Part shown: positions 1-4,221 of the stretch, in pieces | Layout of the letters: every line of letters starts with the position of its first letter | How positions within the stretch are numbered: the stretch's first letter is position 1 | Source of the DNA: PGZG01 sp040235405 | GTDB taxonomy: Bacteria > Pseudomonadota > Gammaproteobacteria > Pseudomonadales > Alcanivoracaceae | DNA length: 6,020 bases | Direction of reading: 5' to 3' | Assembly: GCA_040235405.1 (NCBI GenBank) | Contig: JBECKT010000022.1 | Location: 1 to 6,020, forward strand | Made by a program: the position numbers and the translations under genes | Notes under the pieces: generated by a model | What the model was told of the DNA's origin: nothing | The model's input: the letters and a program-made list of their open reading frames with translations, nothing else | Database searches by the model: none

Positions 1-324
1 GTGTTGTCCAGATCAAAAGTGATCAGTTTCAGCGCTGCCATGGGCTAAATGGTAGCCCCCAGGGTATGTCCGGGTCATTACCGATCAGCGCTGACTGCTA
101 TTATCAGCCCTTCGACTGAGGCTGGTCTTGCAACAGGGAATTCACAAGAGGCACAGCTTTCTCATGAAGGAATATCCCGAGCGCAATCCTGCCTTGGACG
201 CATCAGATTGGCGCGCCCGATGGTGGCAGCGCATCACAAGCCTGCAACTTTCAACCATGTGAGCCCATTCGCATCCTTGCCAGATCATCCGGCCTGAGCC
301 ACAGGCAAACTAAAAACCCAACAA
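1..324. other. Left-edge region without a convincing gene
   Basis: No confident gene was found here. A frame entering from the left edge reads 15 codons and stops with TAA at 46-48, so it could be the very end of an upstream gene, but it is too short to judge. A 32-codon frame at 164-262 (MKEYPERNPALDASDWRARW...) has protein-like composition but only a weak, distant purine-rich stretch upstream, and it matches nothing I recognise. It may be another decayed fragment. Short dyads are present, namely GGGCTA/TAGCCC at 42-58 and TCAGCGCTGA at 85-94, without a following T run, so no terminator is called. Confidence 0.5.
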
Positions 325-339
325 AATCAAAATTTTGAT
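325..339. promoter_or_regulatory. Candidate IHF-binding site (perfect AT-rich palindrome)
   Basis: The 14-base palindrome ATCAAAATTTTGAT at 326-339, with A325, fits the IHF consensus WATCARNNNNTTR at every defined position (AATCAAAATTTTG). It lies about 30 bases upstream of the -24 element of a sigma-54-type promoter, which is where IHF commonly bends DNA to bring an activator to sigma-54 polymerase. The consensus fit is seen directly; IHF binding is inference. The intact locus downstream has an AT-rich block in the corresponding place (about 2100-2152) but no equally good match. Confidence 0.35.
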
Positions 340-347
340 AGATATCG

Positions 348-368
348 CAGCGGCAGTTTGCGCCGCTG
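348..368. promoter_or_regulatory. Inverted repeat abutting the -24 element of the relict promoter
   Basis: CAGCGGC (348-354) and GCCGCTG (362-368) are perfect inverted repeats with a 7-base spacer. The right arm overlaps the first two bases of the sigma-54-type -24 element. The intact locus has a similar dyad in the same place, CAGCC (2162-2166) and GGCTG (2172-2176). No T run follows, so a terminator is unlikely, and a protein-binding dyad is the better guess. The bound protein is unknown. Confidence 0.3.
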
Positions 369-382
369 GCATGATGTATGCT
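367..382 (+). promoter_or_regulatory. Sigma-54 (RpoN) type -24/-12 promoter of the relict locus
   Basis: TGGCATGATGTATGCT fits the sigma-54 consensus TGGCACG-N4-TTGCW, with GG at 368-369 and GC at 380-381 at the required spacing. The deviations are T for C in the -24 box and A for the first T of the -12 box. The same 16-mer with one change stands before the intact porin gene. The predicted +1 is near 393, about 62 bases before the ATG at 455. Sigma-54 promoters need an enhancer-binding activator, which is not encoded in this window. Confidence 0.6.
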
Positions 383-393
383 TTGTTGCATCC

Positions 394-418
394 ATTGATG
401 TGCACTTTTGCGATCAAT
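394..418 (+). other. 5' leader stem-loop of the relict transcript
   Basis: ATTGAT (394-399) pairs with ATCAAT (413-418). After a single bulged G, TGCA (401-404) pairs with TGCG (409-412), including one U-G wobble, around a CTTT loop. The structure begins one base after the +1 predicted from the sigma-54-type promoter. The same architecture with compensatory base changes occurs in the leader of the intact locus (2207-2230). It may be a transcript-stabilising 5' hairpin, or alternatively a dyad operator overlapping the start site. Confidence 0.45.
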
Positions 419-454
419 ACACACTAAACGCATAGACTTTAGGAGAACTCACTC

Positions 455-678
455 ATGGATATCAAACAAACACCCGTAACGGCGCAATTTCCCCAGTCGC
501 GCTGGCAACAGGCATCGAAGGTCCTGGTCCTGTTGCTGCTCACTTCAGTTAGCGCCGCGAGTCAGGCAGCAAAATGGGGTGCTACCAATACCAACGCAGT
601 CTCGGAAGGCGCCAGCCACTTCGCGGTCGAGGGGGGCGGTGAGGATATCTCTCAGGCGATGTCAAGTGGACGATGTAG
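455..678 (+). pseudogene. Relict Tsx-like nucleoside porin gene with two large internal deletions
   Basis: The frame starts at ATG 455 behind AGGAG (441-445) and encodes an intact-looking signal peptide (VLVLLLLTSVSAASQAA). It then keeps only short blocks of the porin: TTN, SEGASHFA, and an EDISQAM block matching the C-terminal EDIPQAM of the intact paralogue at 2259-3050. About 38 codons are missing after TTN and about 151 codons after SHFA. By my alignment both losses are in frame. One missing base after ATG 659-661 then shifts the frame, so the ancestral end (K-W-T-M, TAG 676-678) is no longer read. The shifted frame runs on to TGA 968-970 through low-complexity, non-porin sequence. Nearly the whole beta-barrel is gone, so it cannot be a channel. 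Expression signals and signal peptide remain, so a short exported peptide cannot be excluded. Confidence 0.85.
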
Positions 679-701
679 CGGTAACCATGAGGAGAAAGGC
701 A

Positions 702-975
702 ATGAACAAAAAAGCAGGAAAAACAGTCGGTCAGGACCGCCGCACCACACTGAGAATGCGGGCCTGCGTGGGACTCAGCATCAGCGAAGTAGCAGCCGCA
801 GCCAAAAAAGTGATGGCGGGGCTTCTTCATCTACTACGTCGGCCCGCGCGACGACTACGGCTACAACCAGGCGCATTTCCAAGGTAAATCAGTCATCGCC
901 GAGCAGCCCTGAGTCAAGGCCGTGGACCGGGAAAACGTCTCCGAGACCATTGCCATGCGAAAGAGGGTGATCAAT
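702..975 (+). pseudogene. Relict BMP-family substrate-binding protein gene (5' part)
   Basis: This matches the first ~100 codons of the intact binding-protein gene at 3074. It begins MNKKAGKTV and keeps a twin-arginine (DRRTTLRM) and the SEVAAAAKK cleavage-region block. The signal's hydrophobic core is shortened and garbled. Indels near 810-830 shift the frame. From 835 the ancestral frame resumes as YVGPRDDYGYNQAHFQGKS, almost identical to the intact protein. A nonsense change follows: the Trp codon of QPW reads TGA at 910-912. Similarity continues through ENVSETIA and fades at about 975, where the sequence passes into a urea carboxylase-like fragment. The 5' fragment with frameshift and stop is clearly non-functional. 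Confidence 0.88.
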
Positions 976-984
976 ATTGCCCGC

Positions 985-1230
985 CTTGGCCTTCTTCAGT
1001 GCCGAGCGCTAACGGACTCGCCAGCGGTCAAGCCGATTCCGGCCGTGATCTGAGCATTCCAAGACCTGCCCGACAGCGACCGCGGTCTGCCGGAAAGCGC
1101 CAGTCACCTCGCCGGCAACCTATGGAAAGTGGAAGTGGGGGCCGGCGCCGTCGTCAAACAGGGCGACCCGCTGGTCATCATCGAGTCGATGAAAATGGAA
1201 TTTGCCGTGCTGGCGTCCGGCCACAATCCC
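985..1230 (+). pseudogene. Relict 3' end of a urea carboxylase-like gene (biotinyl domain)
   Basis: One frame (1054-1269, bounded by stops at 1051-1053 and 1267-1269) reads a biotinyl domain. It contains HLAGNLWKVEV, then GDPLVIIESMKMEF, with the biotin-accepting Lys codon at 1192-1194. The GN-L-W-K-V start and ESMKME core resemble, from memory, the C-terminal carrier domain of urea carboxylase more than acyl-CoA carboxylases. Upstream, AFFSAER (989-1009) and ANGLASGQADS (about 1011-1043) in two other frames look like the linker before that domain, so at least two frameshifts lie within about 60 bases. The domain breaks off after VLAS; the second half of the biotinyl fold is missing. Urea carboxylase makes allophanate from urea in nitrogen assimilation. 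A fragment of another biotin-dependent carboxylase is the alternative. Confidence 0.65.
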
Positions 1231-1289
1231 GCTAACATAGACCGCTTTCACCACGTCCGTGCAGACTGAGCTGCATGGACACCCTATGC

Positions 1290-1296
1290 AGGAGAG
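1290..1296 (+). promoter_or_regulatory. Ribosome binding site that selects the GTG start of the GntR gene
   Basis: AGGAGAG lies six bases after its AGGAG core from GTG 1301-1303. The alternative in-frame starts, GTG 1259 and ATG 1286, have no comparable purine-rich stretch, so the GTG at 1301 is preferred. No convincing -35/-10 pair was found upstream; TAACAT at 1233-1238 is a poor -10 candidate. Confidence 0.55.
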
Positions 1297-1300
1297 CCCA

Positions 1301-1990
1301 GTGGCGGAAACCCGATTGAGCGCGAAGGACGTCTATGCCCGCCTGCGGGAAATGATCCTCAATTTCGAGATCTATCCAGGCAGTCGGGTCACGGAAACGG
1401 AGCTGGCTGAATATTTCGGCGTGAGCCGGACTCCCATCCGCAGCGCGCTGCAGCGGCTCGAAGCCGAAGGCTATCTGACCGTACTGCCCAAGCAGGGCTG
1501 TTTTATCCGCAACCTGGATATCGAGGATCTGGGCAAGTACTACCGGGTACGGGAGACGCTGGAACAACTCTCCCTGCAACTGGCGAACACCCACATGAGC
1601 GATACCGCGCTGAGCGAACTCGCTGCGGATTGGGACCCCGCACGGCAGGTCGACCGCAGCGATGATCCCGAGGAAATGGAGGCGCGCGATGAAACCTTCC
1701 ATCTTGCGCTGGCCGAGGGGGGCGGCAATCTGGTGTTGCGCAATTATCTGGCCGATGTCAATCGCCATCTGCGCATTGTCCGCCGACTGGGATTTACCCT
1801 GGCGGAACGCATCGACCAGACCTACGACGATCATTACCGGATCTGTCAGAGCCTGCTGCGTCGCGATCTTGCCGAAGCACAGGCGCTGATGCGCGACCAC
1901 ATCCAGCACGTCGAGCAGTTCGTCAAAACCATTACCCTGACGCAACTGGCTATCAACAAGAACCACAGCTTTCCACCGAAACGCGGCTGA
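1301..1990 (+). CDS. GntR-family transcriptional regulator, FadR subfamily (FCD domain)
   Basis: A 229-residue protein, normal for FadR-type regulators. Residues about 5-72 form the winged helix-turn-helix, with the typical TETELAEYFGVSRTPIRSAL and RLEAEGYL segments and the wing LPKQGCFIR. Residues about 78-205 are the helical FCD effector domain. The metal/ligand residues expected of this family are present as D130-x3-H134, H178 and H200. Such proteins usually repress nearby catabolic or transport genes until a small acid or catabolite binds. The gene stands alone, between the decayed locus and the intact porin/transporter operon, and is codirectional with both, so control of that operon is a reasonable inference. 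No classical TNGTNNNACNA-type operator was recognised upstream of either. The start could instead be ATG 1286 (5 extra residues) or GTG 1259, but the ribosome binding site favours 1301. The family call is secure; the effector is unknown. Confidence 0.93.
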   Translation: MAETRLSAKDVYARLREMILNFEIYPGSRVTETELAEYFGVSRTPIRSALQRLEAEGYLTVLPKQGCFIRNLDIEDLGKYYRVRETLEQLSLQLANTHMSDTALSELAADWDPARQVDRSDDPEEMEARDETFHLALAEGGGNLVLRNYLADVNRHLRIVRRLGFTLAERIDQTYDDHYRICQSLLRRDLAEAQALMRDHIQHVEQFVKTITLTQLAINKNHSFPPKRG

Positions 1991-2178
1991 TCGCTTGATG
2001 GCATTCGCGCACTGCCCGGGTGCGCCAATGTCAGGTGCGCACCATAAAAACCCACAGACTTCTAGTGTCAGTGCCGAGTCTGAGCTCTCCCGTTATATTC
2101 CTCGCAATCCAATAAACAACTGAAAAATATACATTTTCCTCGTATTTTTTTGCGTGAGGCGCAGCCCTTGCGGCTGGC
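1991..2178. promoter_or_regulatory. Upstream control region of the porin/transporter operon
   Basis: The non-coding region between the regulator and the operon promoter holds three things. At 2019-2043 lies a GC-rich dyad, GGTGCGC/GCGCACC with an 11-base spacer, whose right part is itself the palindrome GGTGCGCACC. It sits about 165-185 bases upstream of the predicted +1, a usual distance for a sigma-54 activator site. CAGACT/AGTCTG at 2055-2060 and 2077-2082 form a looser inverted repeat. An AT-rich block with a run of seven T runs from about 2100 to 2152. Next to the -24 element is the dyad CAGCC/GGCTG (2162-2166, 2172-2176). The GC-rich dyad lacks a following T run, so it is not a good terminator for the regulator gene. 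All binding roles are inference. Confidence 0.4.
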
Positions 2179-2194
2179 TGGCATGATGGATGCT
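2179..2194 (+). promoter_or_regulatory. Sigma-54 (RpoN) type -24/-12 promoter of the porin/transporter operon
   Basis: TGGCATGATGGATGCT carries GG (2180-2181) and GC (2192-2193) at the invariant sigma-54 spacing and matches TGGCACG-N4-TTGCW at all but two positions. Fifteen of 16 bases are conserved in the decayed copy at 367-382, while much surrounding non-coding sequence has diverged. The predicted +1 is near 2205, giving a leader of about 54 bases. Use of sigma-54 would put the operon under an enhancer-binding protein, for example a nitrogen-responsive NtrC-type activator; that identity is inference. Confidence 0.65.
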
Positions 2195-2206
2195 TTGTTG
2201 TATATA

Positions 2207-2230
2207 TCGATGTGCGCTTCGCAAAATCGA
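2207..2230 (+). other. 5' leader stem-loop of the porin/transporter transcript
   Basis: TCGAT (2207-2211) pairs with ATCGA (2226-2230). Inside it TGCG (2213-2216) pairs with CGCA (2220-2223) around a CTT loop, with one bulged G on the left and AA on the right. It begins within about two bases of the predicted +1. The relict leader at 394-418 forms the same structure, with T396-A416 replaced by C2208-G2229 and A404-T409 replaced by G2216-C2220. It may be a transcript-end stabiliser, or a dyad operator over the start site. Confidence 0.5.
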
Positions 2231-2245
2231 GATTATCCACATGCC

Positions 2246-2253
2246 AGGAGGAG
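2246..2253 (+). promoter_or_regulatory. Ribosome binding site that selects the porin start
   Basis: AGGAGGAG, a near-perfect anti-16S match, ends five bases before ATG 2259. It rules against the longer in-frame start at ATG 2190, which lies inside the -12 promoter element, and against ATG 2241, which the site follows instead of preceding. Confidence 0.85.
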
Positions 2254-2258
2254 AAACC

Positions 2259-3050
2259 ATGCAACTCAAACACACACATGCCCCGGCAGCCTTGCCCCGG
2301 TCGGGCTGTCGCTCGGCCGCCCGGGTTCTGGTTCTGTCGTTGCTTGCGTCCGCAAGCGCGACCAGCAAGGCGGCGGATTGGAGTACTACCAATGTCCAGC
2401 TGCTGTATGGCGATGGCTACGAACTGGGTGACAACTCCATGGCTATCATGACGGTGGAGCACGCCAACGGCTGGAAATATGGCGACAACTTCTTCTTCCT
2501 CGACGTCAGCAACCCGGCCTCGGAAGGGACCAGCCACTTCGCGGAATTTTCTCCGCGCCTGAGTCTGGGCAAGCTCAGTGGCAAGGACATGTCGTTCGGC
2601 ATTGTGAAGGACGTGCTGGCGGCGGGCACTCTGGAAATGGGCGATGCCGTGCGCGCCTACCTGTTTGGCATCGGCCTTGCTCTGGATCTTCCCGGGTTCG
2701 CCTTTGCCGACATCAACCTGTACTACCGCGAAAGCGAACGCGACTGGCTGCTGGAACAGAGCGATGCCGGCGCCCAGATCACGATCGACTGGTTGCTGCC
2801 GATCCAGCTGGGTGGGCAGAAGCTGGCTTTTGAAGGTTTTGCCGATTACGCCTGGGGTGAAAAAGGCGGCAGTGCGCCCAAGGCCGACAACCTGGTGGCA
2901 GGTCCGCGCCTGCTGATCGATATCGGCAACTGGTTCGGCGCGCCCGGCACGCTGCAGGCGGGCGTGGAATATCAGATCTGGCGCAGCAAGTTCGGGGTCA
3001 AGGGAGTCGATGAGGACATCCCGCAGGCGATGATCAAGTGGACCATGTAA
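2259..3050 (+). CDS. Tsx-like outer-membrane nucleoside channel
   Basis: A 263-residue precursor. Residues 1-38 are a signal peptide with a basic N-region, a hydrophobic core ARVLVLSLLASASA and probable cleavage after SKA. The mature part opens with ADWSTTNVQLLYG, followed by HANGWKYGDNFFFLDV (69-83) and alternating polar/hydrophobic strands rich in aromatic residues, including GFADYAWG (193-200). This is the pattern of the Tsx / OmpK-like nucleoside channel family (Channel_Tsx), which forms small beta-barrels passing nucleosides across the outer membrane. It is the first gene of the operon, 23 bases before the binding-protein gene, so it likely supplies substrate to that transporter. The sequence ends K-W-T-M, whereas outer-membrane barrels usually end in Phe or Trp. 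The decayed copy also encoded W-T-M, so this is ancestral and not an error. The substrate is inferred from family and context. Confidence 0.85.
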   Translation: MQLKHTHAPAALPRSGCRSAARVLVLSLLASASATSKAADWSTTNVQLLYGDGYELGDNSMAIMTVEHANGWKYGDNFFFLDVSNPASEGTSHFAEFSPRLSLGKLSGKDMSFGIVKDVLAAGTLEMGDAVRAYLFGIGLALDLPGFAFADINLYYRESERDWLLEQSDAGAQITIDWLLPIQLGGQKLAFEGFADYAWGEKGGSAPKADNLVAGPRLLIDIGNWFGAPGTLQAGVEYQIWRSKFGVKGVDEDIPQAMIKWTM

Positions 3051-3073
3051 CGGCAACCATGAGGAGAAAGGGA

Positions 3074-4219
3074 ATGAACAAAAAAGCAGGCAAAACCGTC
3101 GATCAGGGCCGCCGCACGGTGCTGAAAACCCTGGCCGGAGCGGGAATTGGGATCTTGGCCGGGGGATTGGGCATCAGCGAAGTGGCCCTCGCAGCCAAAA
3201 AAGTGGTGATGGGCTTCATCTACGTCGGCCCGCGTGACGACTACGGCTACAATCAGGCGCATTTCGAAGGCAAGTCGGCCATTGCCAGGCAGCCCTGGAT
3301 CAAGGCCGTGGATCAGGAAAACGTGCCGGAGACCATCGCCGTGCAAAAGGCGATGGAGAGCATGATCAATCTGGATGGCGCCCAGGTGGTGTTCCCGACG
3401 TCCTTCGGCTACTTCGATCCGCACATTCTCAAGATTGCACCGAAGTACCCTGACGTCATGTTTCTGCATTGCGGTGGACTCTATGACGCCAGCAAGCACC
3501 CCGGTAACGTGGGTAGCTACTTTGGCTACATCGACGAAGCGGTCTATGTCTCGGGCATTGTCGCCGGCCACATGAGCAAGACCGGCAAGCTGGGCTACAT
3601 CGCCGCCATCCCGATTCCCCAGGTGCTGCGCAACATCAACAACTTCACTATGGCGGCCCGTAGCGTCAATCCCGAAATCAGGGTGCAGGTGGTGTTCACC
3701 GGCGGCTGGTCAAATCCTGTGAAGGAAGCCGAGTCTGCCAACAGCCTGATCGATCAGGGTGTGGACGTGCTGACCTGCCACGTCGACAGTCCCAAGGTGG
3801 TGGTGGAAACGGCGGAGAAGCGCGGCATCTATTCCTGCGGCTACCACGCCGATCAGTCCAACCTGGCCCCCAGGGGCTTCCTGACCGGTGCCGAATGGAA
3901 CTGGAGCAAGGTCTATCTCGACTACGCCACCATGATCTCCGAGGGCAGTAAAATCCCGAATCTGATCCGCGGCGGTTTCAAGGAAGGTCTGGTCAAGAGT
4001 TCGCCGTATGGCAAGGTGGTCAGTGCCGAGGCCCGAGCCCATGCCGACAAGGTACGCGCCCGGTTCGAGAAGGGCGACTTCGTTGTCTATCAGGGGCCGA
4101 TCAAGGACAACACCGGTAAGGAGGTAATTCCCGAAGGTAAATCCTACGGGCAGACCGACATCTGGCTTGAAAGCATGGACTGGCTGGTCGAAGGCGTGGT
4201 CGGCAGCGCCAGGGGATAA
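3074..4219 (+). CDS. BMP-family ABC transporter periplasmic binding protein, Tat-type signal
   Basis: A 381-residue precursor starting at ATG 3074 behind GAGGAG (3061-3066); an in-frame ATG at 3038 overlaps the porin gene and is less likely. Residues 11-40 look like a Tat signal: R13-R14 in GRRTVLK, a glycine/alanine-rich core GAGIGILAGGLG, and an ALA cleavage site before AKK. There is no lipobox Cys, so the mature protein should be soluble in the periplasm. The mature part matches the Bmp/PnrA-like family: GPRDDYGYNQAHFEGK (52-67), GNVGSYFGYIDEAVYVSGIVAG (144-165), a hinge-side GYIAAIPIPQVLRNINNF, and CHVDSP and GYHADQS (235-263) in the second lobe. Relatives bind purine nucleosides or other purine-like ligands for ABC import. 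Two permease genes follow at once, completing the usual set except for the ATPase. The exact ligand cannot be read from the sequence. Confidence 0.92.
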   Translation: MNKKAGKTVDQGRRTVLKTLAGAGIGILAGGLGISEVALAAKKVVMGFIYVGPRDDYGYNQAHFEGKSAIARQPWIKAVDQENVPETIAVQKAMESMINLDGAQVVFPTSFGYFDPHILKIAPKYPDVMFLHCGGLYDASKHPGNVGSYFGYIDEAVYVSGIVAGHMSKTGKLGYIAAIPIPQVLRNINNFTMAARSVNPEIRVQVVFTGGWSNPVKEAESANSLIDQGVDVLTCHVDSPKVVVETAEKRGIYSCGYHADQSNLAPRGFLTGAEWNWSKVYLDYATMISEGSKIPNLIRGGFKEGLVKSSPYGKVVSAEARAHADKVRARFEKGDFVVYQGPIKDNTGKEVIPEGKSYGQTDIWLESMDWLVEGVVGSARG

Positions 4220-4221
4220 GC

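Larger units (their letters stand above)
365..975 (+). repeat. Diverged, deletion-ridden copy of the 2177-3372 porin/binding-protein locus
   Basis: The segment repeats, in the same order and orientation, the promoter, leader, porin gene, intergenic gap and first quarter of the binding-protein gene found at 2177-3372. By hand count 37 of 43 bases match between 365-407 and 2177-2219. The stretch around 683-720 is nearly identical to 3055-3092, including the GAGGAGAAAGG ribosome binding site. Two deletions shorten the porin part and a third shortens the export signal of the binding protein. The divergence, with many synonymous-type differences, indicates an old duplication, or acquisition of a second homologous cluster, followed by decay of this copy. 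Confidence 0.85.

Noticed and set aside
164..262. Small 32-codon gene
   Set aside because: No close ribosome binding site, no recognised family and location beside a decayed locus; it is noted in the left-edge region but not called.
365..1230. Insertion sequence or other mobile element as cause of the duplication
   Set aside because: No transposase fragment, terminal inverted repeats or flanking target duplication could be seen.
1232..1966. Minus-strand open frame of 244 codons opposite the GntR gene
   Set aside because: The plus strand encodes an unmistakable winged-helix/FCD regulator; the antisense translation has no recognisable domain.
2019..2043. Intrinsic terminator after the GntR gene
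   Set aside because: The GC-rich dyad is present but no T run follows on either strand, and the spacer is long; an activator-type site fits better.
2195..2212. Classical FCD-GntR operator (TTGTATACAA-like) in TTGTTGTATATATCGATG
   Set aside because: It is only half-matching, not symmetric, and the bases concerned are not kept in the relict copy.
2190..2258. Longer N-terminus for the porin from ATG 2190
   Set aside because: That ATG lies within the -12 promoter element and upstream of the predicted transcript start, and the added residues precede a complete signal peptide.
2031..3056. Long open frame on the minus strand opposite the porin gene (341 codons)
   Set aside because: It is antisense to a recognisable porin with strong ribosome binding site and family blocks; the frame stays open because of codon bias, and its translation shows no family features.
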